The notes under the pieces: model-generated | Told to the model about the DNA's origin: nothing | The model's database searches: none | Seen by the model: the letters and a program-made list of their open reading frames with translations, nothing else | Origin: Selenomonas sp. TAMA-11512 | Lineage (GTDB): Bacteria > Bacillota > Negativicutes > Selenomonadales > Selenomonadaceae | NCBI RefSeq assembly: GCF_037076525.1 | Contig: NZ_AP029018.1 | Span: 124,001 to 188,000, forward strand | Reading direction: 5' to 3' | Length of the DNA stretch: 64,000 nucleotides | Program-made: the position numbers and the translations under genes | In this document: positions 40,175-48,459 of the stretch, piece by piece | Numbering within the stretch: position 1 is the stretch's first letter | Layout of the letters: each line of letters starts with the position of its first letter

Positions 40175-40365
40175 GTATTTCACCTCAAGAAAAGTATAGC
40201 AGAGCTGCACCTAAAGAGCAACTGAATTTTAGTTACACTTACATTTTTTTAGATATTGCAGCATGATGAAACAGGCATTGGAAATCATCGGCGAGATTGC
40301 TTACAATAGAAGACAGATAAGAGATTTTGTGTGTGAAAGGAGCGGCGCGTCGGGAGGGGCATATC

Positions 40366-40575
40366 GTGAAGATCGATCAGACGGAGAAGAAGCGGTGGCT
40401 GGAGGTTTTGCTGCTCGCGTTCTTTTTTTCGGTGATGAGCGTGCAGTATCTGCCGCGGTTTTTTCATGAAGCGGCGGGCATTCTCTTCGGTGCGGCTGCG
40501 GCGCCCGCTCCCTTGTCGAGCGGTCGCGCTTTCCCGAGATGGCGCAATACGCGGAGGAAAAGGGCATCGCCATGA
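40366..40575 (+). pseudogene. 5' fragment of a small membrane-protein gene
   Basis: GTG at 40366 behind GGGAGGGG starts VKIDQTEKKRWLEVLLLAFFF, a charged N-terminus plus one transmembrane helix. After about 45 codons the reading frame enters the 3' part of an aldo/keto reductase gene out of frame and stops at 40573. The natural 3' end is lost. Confidence 0.45.
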
Positions 40576-40985
40576 CGCCGTACAGCGCGTTCGCGGCCGG
40601 CAGGCTTTCGCGGCCGCCCGGGGAGCGGACGAAGCGCATGGAAGAGGACAGCTACGCGAAGTTCAAGTACGACAAGACGGAGGAGGAGGATGCGAAGATC
40701 ATCACCCGCGTGGCGGAGCTTTCCAGGCGCCACGGCGTCTCCATGACGACGATCGCCCTGGCGTGGCTCCTCACGAGGGTCACGGCGCCGATTGCCGGAG
40801 TGACAAAGCTCTCCCATATCGACGCGCCGATCGAGGCGGCGGATTTCAAGCTTTCGCCGGATGAGCTGCTCTATCTGGAGGAGCTGTATGTGCCGCACGC
40901 CCTGTCCGGCGTCATGGCGCAGAACCGTCCGGAAAAGCGCGGGGAAACGAAGGTCTGGACGGCAAACAGTCCGAAATTAAGCTGA
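40512..40985 (+). pseudogene. 3' fragment of an aldo/keto reductase gene
   Basis: The frame from 40512 (LVERSRFPEMAQYAEEKGIA) through MTPYSAFAAGRLSR, VAELSRRHGVSMTTIALAWLL and PIAGVTKLSHIDAPIEA is the C-terminal third of an aldo/keto reductase, including the cofactor-binding end. The catalytic Asp-Tyr-Lys-His part is missing. It is joined directly to an unrelated membrane-protein fragment, so a deletion fused two genes. Confidence 0.75.
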
Positions 40986-41329
40986 GTGGTATAAGGAAGT
41001 CTACGCAGAGAAGGGGAGAAGTCCCGGGAGCGCGATGCCATGCGCATAGGGCGAAGAAGAGGCTTTTCAGGAGGCGCGGATGCATGCAGCCACCCATCCT
41101 CACACATCTGCACGGTCCTATCGTCGCCCTCGAATCCTCGATAGCTGCCGCGTATCTGTGGAAGCTGCACGCACAAACGTCCGCTTTGCGGACATTGTGC
41201 GCCCTGCCCTTACAGAAGCCTGACCAATCGGTCTGCGCCTTCGGCTTGAGATCCTGGGGCTGCATGGTAAATCCGGGCGATTCCATTTTATCAGTGCTTC
41301 CTAAAGCGTCTTGTCGGAGGAGGGGGACG
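40986..41329. other. intergenic region holding repeat copy B
   Basis: Apart from the repeat at 41161-41306, this 344-base stretch has no convincing gene. TAAGGAAGTCTACGCAGAG at 40992-41010 is a weak candidate for the opposite element end. Confidence 0.4.
41161..41306 (+). repeat. dispersed repeat, copy B, with MITE-end motif
   Basis: Best-preserved plus-strand copy: the ~107-base core up to 41272, including the hairpin GTCCGCTTTGCGGAC, then TTTATCAGTGCTTCCTAAAG at 41287-41306, the same end motif as the element at 9137-9411. It ends 24 bases before the phosphoesterase start. Confidence 0.75.
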
Positions 41330-42085
41330 ATGGCTTTTTATATCACGGGAGATATACACGGGGATATCGCGCGATTCTTGCCGGAGAACTGGCAGGGGCA
41401 CTATGGGCTGCCGCCGCTGACGAAGGAAGACGCTGTCCTTATCTGCGGCGACTTCGGCATCCCATGGGGCTTTGGTAAGGGCAGTCTGGGCACGGAGCGC
41501 GAGGGAAAGGCGACGGAGAGCGATGAGGCGAAGCTTGACGCTTTGGCGGAGCTTGGCGCTGCGATCCTTTTCATCGACGGCAATCATGAGAATTTCCCCA
41601 TCCTGCGTGCCTTTCCGGAAAGAGAGAGGTACGGCGGGCGCGTGCATGAGCTGCGCCCGAACGTCATGCATCTCGAGCGCGGCGAAACCTATGAGGTGCA
41701 GGGCCTCTCGCTTTTCGCCTTCGGCGGTGCTCTGAGCATTGACCGCGCATGGCGCATACCGGGCGAAAGCTGGTGGCAGGAAGAAACGTACAACGAAGCA
41801 GAGTATGAAAACGCCATACGCCATCTCGAGGCGGCGAATTGGCATGCCGACCTCGTCGTTACGCATACGGCTCCTTTCGCCTTCATCCGGCAAAGCGGCG
41901 CGACAGGCACGCCTCCGGTCATCCTGCACGGCCGCTTCGGCATTGATAAAACGGCGGAAATGCTCGAAGACCTCTACAAAAAAATGCACTGGAGGCTCTG
42001 GTACTTCGGCCACTTTCACAGTAGCCTGATCAATAAAGCGATGAAATTTCGCGGCATATACAGGGAAATCGACCGGATTCGGTGA
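41330..42085 (+). CDS. calcineurin-like metallophosphoesterase
   Basis: A 251-residue binuclear-metal phosphoesterase with the full motif series: GDIHGD near the N-terminus, LICGDFG, DGNHEN, VTHTAPF and GHFHS. No signal peptide. The substrate is unknown; small cytoplasmic members act on phosphoesters or nucleotides. The start at 41330 has GGAGGAGG. The repeat B end lies just upstream and may supply part of its 5' region. Confidence 0.9.
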   Translation: MAFYITGDIHGDIARFLPENWQGHYGLPPLTKEDAVLICGDFGIPWGFGKGSLGTEREGKATESDEAKLDALAELGAAILFIDGNHENFPILRAFPERERYGGRVHELRPNVMHLERGETYEVQGLSLFAFGGALSIDRAWRIPGESWWQEETYNEAEYENAIRHLEAANWHADLVVTHTAPFAFIRQSGATGTPPVILHGRFGIDKTAEMLEDLYKKMHWRLWYFGHFHSSLINKAMKFRGIYREIDRIR

Positions 42086-42270
42086 AGGCGGAGGGCGGCT
42101 GCAGCAAAAATGCAGCTGAAAATCTGCGCTGTATGCTCTGTACTTATAGCGGAAGGGCTTATGGATGCGAAAGGAAGAGACAGTCCTGCAGGAGGAGCGG
42201 CTCCTTGCCGCTGAAGCGGATATCGAGCCGACGGCTCGTCGCTTCGAATACGAACCTTGAGAGCAAAGAA

Positions 42271-42402
42271 AAAGGGGCTGTGAAATAACAGACTCTAATA
42301 CAAAAAGGCGGTCCGCAAAAACTGTAGTGACCCCCAAAAGTTAGATCCTACAAGTCTAACTTTTGGGGGTCAGGTCAATTCTCATTTTGTCACAGCCCCT
42401 TT
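42271..42402 (+). terminator. transcription terminator split by an inserted palindrome
   Basis: AAAGGGGCTGTGA (42271-42283) and TCACAGCCCCTTT (42390-42402) are perfect 13-base arms followed by GATTTTTA, a normal terminator, but its loop is 106 bases long and contains the palindrome at 42328-42372. Confidence 0.65.
42328..42372. repeat. palindromic element related to the one at 35961
   Basis: TGACCCCCAAAAGTTAGA and its perfect complement TCTAACTTTTGGGGGTCA flank a 9-base loop. The core TGACCCCCAAAAG is identical to that in 35961-36036, and the right flank GGTCA is also shared. Confidence 0.7.
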
Positions 42403-42456
42403 GATTTTTATATAAGGAGGTGTAAGATGTATATATGCACAGCAATCCTGCAAGAG

Positions 42457-43062
42457 TTACGTCGTCGTCCGGCATGAGGTTTTTTCTTTTCGAAGCAGCC
42501 AAGCAATGCGGGTGCTTTCTTCCAGCTCTTCCAATCCATAAAAAGCATCGAGGATACTTTTTCCGCCAAGAATAGGACCGTGGTTTTTCAGAATATATCC
42601 GTCACTCTCATGGATTCGTTCACGGAAAAGCTCAAAAAGTTCCGGGCTGCCCGGTGCTGCATAGGGAATACAGCCTATGCGCCCAACCTTCATAGCCAGG
42701 TATGGCGTATGATCGGGCACAATATCCGATAAATTTTCATGATCTAAACACGACCACAGCACAGAGTATGTACTGTGCGTATGGATCACACACTGTATGA
42801 TTTCACTTTTTTGAAACAGCATCGTATGCAGAGGAAATTCTTTGCTGGGCTTTCTATCCCTCAGCAAATTTCCATCACTGTCGATACAAGCGAAATCATC
42901 CGGTGTCAGCCTGCCAAAACAGGTGCCGCTCGCCGTGATAAAGAACTTGCCGTCATGGCGAAAGCTCATATTCGCCGACGAACCACTTGTTTTATTTCGA
43001 TCAAAGAGGCTTTTCGCCACCCAAACGGCATCCGTAAACTTTTGCTGCAAGGCGCTGTCCAT
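42457..43062 (-). CDS. otnC: class II aldolase/adducin-family 3-oxo-tetronate 4-phosphate decarboxylase-like protein
   Basis: A 201-residue zinc-dependent class II aldolase-fold protein. TSGSSANMSFR binds phosphate, FPLHTMLF holds the catalytic Glu region, CVIHTHSTYS gives two zinc His, and LKNHGPILGG the third. Next to an OtnK-type kinase this subfamily decarboxylates 3-oxo-tetronate 4-phosphate to dihydroxyacetone phosphate. The start at 43062 has GGAGG, 3 bases after the kinase stop. The exact substrate is inferred from context. Confidence 0.8.
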   Translation of the reverse strand: MDSALQQKFTDAVWVAKSLFDRNKTSGSSANMSFRHDGKFFITASGTCFGRLTPDDFACIDSDGNLLRDRKPSKEFPLHTMLFQKSEIIQCVIHTHSTYSVLWSCLDHENLSDIVPDHTPYLAMKVGRIGCIPYAAPGSPELFELFRERIHESDGYILKNHGPILGGKSILDAFYGLEELEESTRIAWLLRKEKTSCRTTT

Positions 43063-43065
43063 TTT

Positions 43066-44322
43066 CTACCTCCGTGTCATATCCAATGCCTGCCGGAAAA
43101 AATCTTCCTGCCCGAAATTCCCTGATTTCAATACTACACGCATATCCGATGCATCGGTCGGGATCATGATAGGCACCCCCGGAGCCACACTGTTTCCTAT
43201 GACAAATGCATGAAAACCCAAAGCCTGTGCGACAGAACCGGAGGTTTCTCCTCCCGCTACGACGAAGCGCTTGACGCCTGCTCTTTGAGCCTTTTTTGCC
43301 AAACAGGCAAAGGCCTTCTCCAAAAGCTCCGCGGTCGAGGCATCTTGGTGGGCATGAATGTTTTCCGGCGTATCTGAACTATAAAGGAGGACCTCCTGCT
43401 CCAACCGCTCTTTTGCCCATGACCAAACCTCTTCGAGATAATCGCCTTGCCGCAGAGCATTGGGATCAAGCTTAAAGCTCTTACCTCCCGATTCCTGAAA
43501 GACCTCGATTTGACGCAGTGTTGCCTTGGAGCAGCTGCCGGCAAAAACGATGCCGCATCCTTCCGTTTTATCCTGCGTCAATTTTGTCGTATAGCTTCCG
43601 CCCTTATATCGGTCAGCCAATTCTGTCAGCAAACCGGAGCCGCCGCTCAAAAGAGGGAGAGACGAAAAAATTTGTGAAATCTTTCCTGCATGCTCTTGAT
43701 TTATATAATCAGGAATTACGTAGAAGCGAGGATGATCTTTCTTGAAGTCTTCAAGCTCGCTGATTATTTCTTCAGCAGTTGCCTCATCAAGACGCTTATG
43801 CGAAATTTCCAGACAGGGATATATGCTTTGCGGCTGCATAAGGTCCTGCAAGCGCGAAGCCCACATAGGATTCAACGGATGATCCTTCATCGGGCTCTTT
43901 GCCAGCGGCGTGCCGTTGACAAAGAGTATGCCGTCCTTTACGATACGTCCATTGACGGGCAAAGACGGGCAAAGAATCGTATAAGGAACGGCCATCTCTT
44001 CCATGAAGGCATCAAGGATCGGGCCTATATTGCCTTCACGCGTGGAATCAAACGTCGAGCAATACTTCACATAAATATGTTTTGCTCCTCGGGATCGAAG
44101 TGCCTGTAAAGCGGCAAGACTTTCCTGCACCGCTCTTTTTTTGGGTGCACTCCTTGTCTTCAAAGCGATAACAATCGCCTCGGCATCCGTCTCTGGCAGG
44201 CGTCCAATTTCTCCGTTGACAAGAATTGTTTTCAGTCCTGCTTCCGCCAAAAAAGATGCAGCATCACTTGATCCCGTAAAATCATCTCCGATACAGCCAA
44301 GCAGAAGTTCTGTTTCCTTCAT
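43066..44322 (-). CDS. otnK: four-carbon acid sugar kinase (3-oxo-tetronate kinase, DUF1537)
   Basis: A 418-residue kinase of the DUF1537 family. GCIGDDFTGSSDAASFLA at the N-terminus is the substrate-binding signature, YVKYCSTFDSTREGNIGP follows, and RFVVAGGETSGSVAQAL plus VAPGVPIM in the C-terminal half form the nucleotide site. It phosphorylates a 3-oxo-tetronate made by oxidation of threonate or erythronate. The start has AAAGAGGGG. It lies between the TRAP transporter genes and otnC. Confidence 0.87.
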   Translation of the reverse strand: MKETELLLGCIGDDFTGSSDAASFLAEAGLKTILVNGEIGRLPETDAEAIVIALKTRSAPKKRAVQESLAALQALRSRGAKHIYVKYCSTFDSTREGNIGPILDAFMEEMAVPYTILCPSLPVNGRIVKDGILFVNGTPLAKSPMKDHPLNPMWASRLQDLMQPQSIYPCLEISHKRLDEATAEEIISELEDFKKDHPRFYVIPDYINQEHAGKISQIFSSLPLLSGGSGLLTELADRYKGGSYTTKLTQDKTEGCGIVFAGSCSKATLRQIEVFQESGGKSFKLDPNALRQGDYLEEVWSWAKERLEQEVLLYSSDTPENIHAHQDASTAELLEKAFACLAKKAQRAGVKRFVVAGGETSGSVAQALGFHAFVIGNSVAPGVPIMIPTDASDMRVVLKSGNFGQEDFFRQALDMTRR

Positions 44323-44382
44323 CGCAACCCCTCTTTCTTTCGAAAATCGTTGAGTTTAAGATTTTCTCATCAAGAAACGTTT

Positions 44383-45648
44383 TTATTTCACAACCCAGTT
44401 CGTCAAAGCGGGAACATAGGTAACAAGCAGCAGGACGAGAATCATCACACCCCAAAAGGGCATCATGCGCATGCTGAGACGTCCGAGCGGCACCTTCGAA
44501 ACATTGCTTGAAACATAAAGAGCAGTGCCCACCGGCGGCGTTAAAAGGCCAATGGTGAGGTTGATGACCATAAGCAGGCCGAACTGCACAAGGCTCATAT
44601 CCAAAGATCCTGCAACCGGAGCTAAAATGGGTGCCAGCAACATGATTGCCGGACTGCTGTCAAGAAACATGCCGCAAAAAAGTAACAGCAGGTTGATGAT
44701 GAGCAGAAGCAGTATCTTGTTATCGGTAATGCCGAGCAGTGCCGTGGTGATGGCCTGCGGTATCTGTTCACTTGAAAGCAGCCAACTGAAGAGAGAAGTC
44801 GCCGCAATAATCGAGGAAATCGCCGCCGTGTTCACAGCCGCCTTATAACAGATGCCCAGCAGATCCCGGACTTTGATTTCTCTGTAAACAAACATGCCGA
44901 TAAAAAGAGCATATACCGATATGACGGCGCCGCCCTCCGTCGCTGTAAAAATGCCGCCGCGAATACCGACGATAATCAGCACCGGCATGACGAGCGCCCA
45001 TACAGCGTTGCGAAAGCGCTCTACTTTATCGGAAAAACTGCTGCCGCCTTCCTTTGGATAGTCATGCTTATGTGCATAATAGACAGAATAAACGAGAAAG
45101 CCCATGCCGATCAACACACCCGGGACGACTGCCGCCAAGAACAAATCACCGATGGATGTCTGTGTTGTCACGCCATAGATAATGATGGCAATACTTGGCG
45201 GGATAATAAGCCCGATGCTGCCTGCCGCTGCAACCATTGCTGCCGAAAATTCCACATCGTAACCACGCTTTTTCATTTCCGGAACCATTACGGTACCGAG
45301 AGCAGCAGTATCTGCGACACCCGAACCCGATATCCCGCCCATGATGATACCGCTGATCGCCACCACATGTGCAAGACTTCCTCGTATATTCCCCACAAAG
45401 GCAAGTGCAAAATCAATGATTGTACGGGTAATTCCTCCCTGACTCATCAAAGTTCCTGCCAGCATAAAAAGAGGGATTGCCATGAGAGGAAACGAATCAA
45501 GAGCGGTGAACAGCCTTTGGGCAAATATGGAAATAGGATATTCCGCGAATCCGATGGCGCCTAAAGAAGCCAATGCCAGAACAAACGCTATGGGAATACC
45601 GAGGATGAGGAAAAGAGCGAAGCTTCCGAACAGGATTGCACCGATCAC
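44383..45648 (-). CDS. dctM: TRAP transporter large permease (DctM)
   Basis: A 421-residue membrane protein with about 12 helices and DctM signatures: PLFMLAGTLMSQGGITR, GGISGSGVADTAALG and IIPPSIAIIIYG. It is the ion-coupled channel of a tripartite ATP-independent transporter. GTG at 45648 overlaps the dctQ stop (GTGA) behind GGAGGTG. Confidence 0.93.
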   Translation of the reverse strand: MIGAILFGSFALFLILGIPIAFVLALASLGAIGFAEYPISIFAQRLFTALDSFPLMAIPLFMLAGTLMSQGGITRTIIDFALAFVGNIRGSLAHVVAISGIIMGGISGSGVADTAALGTVMVPEMKKRGYDVEFSAAMVAAAGSIGLIIPPSIAIIIYGVTTQTSIGDLFLAAVVPGVLIGMGFLVYSVYYAHKHDYPKEGGSSFSDKVERFRNAVWALVMPVLIIVGIRGGIFTATEGGAVISVYALFIGMFVYREIKVRDLLGICYKAAVNTAAISSIIAATSLFSWLLSSEQIPQAITTALLGITDNKILLLLIINLLLLFCGMFLDSSPAIMLLAPILAPVAGSLDMSLVQFGLLMVINLTIGLLTPPVGTALYVSSNVSKVPLGRLSMRMMPFWGVMILVLLLVTYVPALTNWVVK

Positions 45649-46124
45649 GCTTTCTCACCTCCTGCATTTTTCCATGCTTCCGCCATCTCTCGAAAGGTAT
45701 AGTAAAACATCAAAGCACCGCTGAAGGGAATCACACTGTAAACGAAGTGCATCGGCAATCGGACGGCAGAACTGTTCTGCAGCATGCCATACTGCACAAG
45801 GTAAAAACCGCTTGTCACCATCGCTCCGGACAGGAAAAGCAGAAGCAGCCCATTGAATAGAATGACCGCCTTTTTCGATACCCCCGTCAAATGCTGCAGC
45901 AGGATGTCGAGGGCAACATGCGCCTTTTCCCGAATCGCTGTTGCCATGCCCAAAAAAGACATCCAAACAAAAATATATCTGCCGATCTCCTCTGACCATG
46001 TCAAAGAATTGCCGAAAGCATACCGTGCCAAAACCTGAGCAAAAATCAGCACAGCCATGGCGAACATCAACCCGGCAATAAGCCAATAAAGGGCTTTACC
46101 GAGGATAGTATCCAGTTGTTTCAT
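45645..46124 (-). CDS. dctQ: TRAP transporter small permease (DctQ)
   Basis: A 159-residue protein with four helices and the DctQ motif TWSEEIGRYIFVWMSFLGMA. It partners DctM. The start has AAGGAGG; it lies 77 bases after the binding-protein gene and overlaps dctM. Confidence 0.93.
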   Translation of the reverse strand: MKQLDTILGKALYWLIAGLMFAMAVLIFAQVLARYAFGNSLTWSEEIGRYIFVWMSFLGMATAIREKAHVALDILLQHLTGVSKKAVILFNGLLLLFLSGAMVTSGFYLVQYGMLQNSSAVRLPMHFVYSVIPFSGALMFYYTFREMAEAWKNAGGEKA

Positions 46125-46201
46125 GGCAGCCTCCTTTTCAAAGCGGCAGGCTGCCGACGATACTTATAAAAGTATCGCCGACGACCTGCCGCACATGCAC
46201 T

Positions 46202-47194
46202 TTATCGGGCAATTGCCTGCAATATCTCGTGGTAAAGATCCAAATCCACAGTCTTGGCATATGCCTCATGCGCTGCTTTTGCCTTCGCTGCAAAGGGCGC
46301 CTTGTCCGGCTTTGTAACCTGCAGTCCGCCGGCTTCCATCTCCTTAAGCATCTTGTCGCTTTGCTCAACAACAAGCTTGTTCTCATATTCCGTAGCCGCC
46401 TGTGCCGCATCTTGAATAATCTTTTGCTGCTCCGGCGTGAGCTGCTGCCACTTCTTGTCACTCATTGCCAATGTCACATATTCATACTTATGCTCTGTCA
46501 GTGCGATGTATTTTTGTACCTCCTGAATCCTGCCTCCATAAATGAACGGCACGGGATTTTCCTGTGCATCAATAACATTTTGCTGCAAGCTCGTGTAAAC
46601 CTCGCTCCATGCCATCGGCGTAGGAGATGCACCCATTGCGCGCCAAGTTTCCACCATCGCCGGGATCTCCGGCACACGGATTTTCAATCCTTGAATATCG
46701 TCAAGTGTGTTGATCGGCTTATTCGAAGTAACTTGACGCGGCCCGCGATCCCACCAGTTCAGGATACGTATGCCGGAGCTCTTCAGGACATTTTCAGAGA
46801 TTTTCTTGCCGATCGCGCCGTTTACGACGGTATCATATTGTTCATGATTATCAAACAGATACGGCAATTCCAACAGGGAAATCGATTTGTCAAAATTACC
46901 GAGAACTCCGGCAATCAAGGCGAAATCGACGGTTCCCATCTGCATTCCTTCCGCCAAATCTCGATCGCCGCCGAGTGTAGAGTTCGGATATATTGTAACT
47001 TTCATTGTGCCGTTGGATTTTTTCTCTACCTCTTCCTTGAATTTTTCCGCCCCTTTTTGCCAAAGGTCACTCTCGGACTGAATATGGCCCAGCTTCAATT
47101 CGACTTGCCCGTCAGCAGCTTTGTTGCCACCGCAGCCGACCAACATACAGCCTGTAAACAAACATGCCAAAATACCTGTCAAAATCTTTTTCAT
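46202..47194 (-). CDS. dctP: TRAP transporter substrate-binding lipoprotein (DctP)
   Basis: A 330-residue periplasmic-type binding protein with a lipoprotein signal ending in LVGC (lipidated Cys near residue 20). DLAEGMQMGTVDFALI, INTLDDIQGLKIRVPE (with the carboxylate-binding Arg) and PMAWSEVYTSLQQNVIDAQE are DctP signatures, fitting an acidic sugar ligand. The start at 47194 has AAGGGG. Confidence 0.93.
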   Translation of the reverse strand: MKKILTGILACLFTGCMLVGCGGNKAADGQVELKLGHIQSESDLWQKGAEKFKEEVEKKSNGTMKVTIYPNSTLGGDRDLAEGMQMGTVDFALIAGVLGNFDKSISLLELPYLFDNHEQYDTVVNGAIGKKISENVLKSSGIRILNWWDRGPRQVTSNKPINTLDDIQGLKIRVPEIPAMVETWRAMGASPTPMAWSEVYTSLQQNVIDAQENPVPFIYGGRIQEVQKYIALTEHKYEYVTLAMSDKKWQQLTPEQQKIIQDAAQAATEYENKLVVEQSDKMLKEMEAGGLQVTKPDKAPFAAKAKAAHEAYAKTVDLDLYHEILQAIAR

Positions 47195-47238
47195 TGCAAC
47201 CCCTTCTTTCTTTTGCAGCATAATTCAGAAACTCTGCT

Positions 47239-48258
47239 TTACATCTTGACGAGAACCTTGATAACATCCTCCTTTTTCTTGCTCAGTATATCGAGAGCCT
47301 CCTGCGTCTTGGCAAAGGGAAGCACCTGTGTGATATATTCTTCGATTGGCAGACCGTTATTTACCAATGCCGCCGCCTTTGCAAAATCTTTCGTTTCATA
47401 GGTCATGCTGCCGAACAAGCGCAGTTCATTAAACACAAAATTGTAGGTGTATACGGGAATGTCTTTTGTAATCATCGCGACGATTCCCACCTCACCCGTC
47501 TTTTTTACACAAGCTGCCGCCTGATCCACAATGTTGGGAGCTCCGGCGGCAATGAGAGCAAGATCCGCTCCTTTGCCATCCGTCAATCGCATTACCTGCT
47601 CCCGCACATCCTCATGTATCGGATCAAACACAGCTGCAGCACCGAGCTTTAATGCCATCTCGCGATTAAAAGCCATTGTATCGGTGCAAATAATTTTTTT
47701 ATACCCATAAGCTTTTGCGGCTGCAAGGAGCAGCAATCCGATCGTACCTGAGCCAAGAATCACAAGGCAGTTCTTTTCCGGTTCACGAACCATTTCCAAT
47801 GCATGCACGGCAACAGCCAGCGGTTCGATGAGCGTCCCCACCTCATAAGAAACCCTGTCCTCTAATTTATAAAGCGTTTGCTCAGGTGCAGGGAAATATT
47901 CGACAAATGTGCCAAGCCATAGGGGCGTCCCCGGAACTTTCTTCTTTCCACAAAGATTGATATGTCCTTGTCTGCACAATTCGCATTCGCCGCATCCCAC
48001 TTGCGGTTCAACCGTCACGCGGTCACCAACCTTATATTTCGTTACCTTGCTGCCGATTTCCACGATTTTTCCCGCAATCTCATGACCTAGAACTGCAGGA
48101 GGTTTGCGAAAGGCGTGCGTTCCATGAAACAAATGCAAATCTGACCCGCATACACCGGCATTTGCTACCTGAATCAGAACCTCATCCTCTCGAATCATAG
48201 GACGCTCAATCTCCTGCATTTCCACTTTTCCAACATCTGTAACCACAGCTGCCTGCAT
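47239..48258 (-). CDS. zinc-dependent MDR dehydrogenase (polyol/sugar-acid type)
   Basis: A 339-residue medium-chain dehydrogenase. GVCGSDLHLFHG and GHEI provide catalytic zinc ligands, CGECELCRQGHINLC the four structural-zinc Cys, and VILGSGTIGLLLLAAAKA the nucleotide fold. It is first in the TRAP-otn operon, so it probably oxidises the imported C4 acid at C2 or C3 to the 3-oxo (or 2-oxo) form. The usual enzymes for this step (LtnD/DenD) belong to other folds, and no OtnI isomerase gene is present. The start at 48258 has GGAGGG. Confidence 0.85.
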   Translation of the reverse strand: MQAAVVTDVGKVEMQEIERPMIREDEVLIQVANAGVCGSDLHLFHGTHAFRKPPAVLGHEIAGKIVEIGSKVTKYKVGDRVTVEPQVGCGECELCRQGHINLCGKKKVPGTPLWLGTFVEYFPAPEQTLYKLEDRVSYEVGTLIEPLAVAVHALEMVREPEKNCLVILGSGTIGLLLLAAAKAYGYKKIICTDTMAFNREMALKLGAAAVFDPIHEDVREQVMRLTDGKGADLALIAAGAPNIVDQAAACVKKTGEVGIVAMITKDIPVYTYNFVFNELRLFGSMTYETKDFAKAAALVNNGLPIEEYITQVLPFAKTQEALDILSKKKEDVIKVLVKM

Positions 48259-48293
48259 AGTACAGTCCCTCCTTTTAAGAATGTACACTTGCT

Positions 48294-48329
48294 GCATTTA
48301 GTATAAATGCTTTATGTTGCATGCATAAA
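48294..48329. promoter_or_regulatory. two inverted repeats in the divergent otn/regulator intergenic region
   Basis: GCATTTA-GTA-TAAATGC is a perfect palindrome at 48294-48310, and TTTATG...CATAAA follows at 48311-48329. Both contain ATTTA/CATAAA half sites, so they are likely binding sites of the divergent regulator, next to a weak minus-strand promoter. Confidence 0.45.
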
Positions 48330-48459
48330 GAGGCTTTTATTTAAATATTGTTTCAAAATAGAACTATTTAAACATTTTTATATAAATATTTATTTTATAT
48401 TTATGTAATTAACTAATATGTGTTATAATGATACATATAATCAAGTGGAGTTGATAAAA

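Larger units (their letters stand above)
42086..42456. other. intergenic region with split terminator and palindrome
   Basis: No convincing gene. A short open stretch at about 42170-42260 (MRKEETVLQEERLLAAEADI...) could be a remnant. The rest is the terminator and palindrome listed separately. Confidence 0.4.

Noticed and set aside
42170-42262. 31-codon open frame MRKEETVLQEERLLAAEADI...
   Set aside because: No ribosome binding site and no recognised family; at most a remnant, so not listed as a gene.
35961-42372. Intact IS3-family insertion sequence between the two TGACCCCCAAAAG palindromes
   Set aside because: No transposase or DDE motif is encoded between or near them, and unrelated intact genes lie in the interval; the sites are separate short palindromes.
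48260-48420. Sigma-54 promoter for the TRAP-otn operon
   Set aside because: No TGGC-N-GC pair with -24/-12 spacing is visible on the minus strand, and the adjacent regulator lacks the GAFTGA loop needed for sigma-54.
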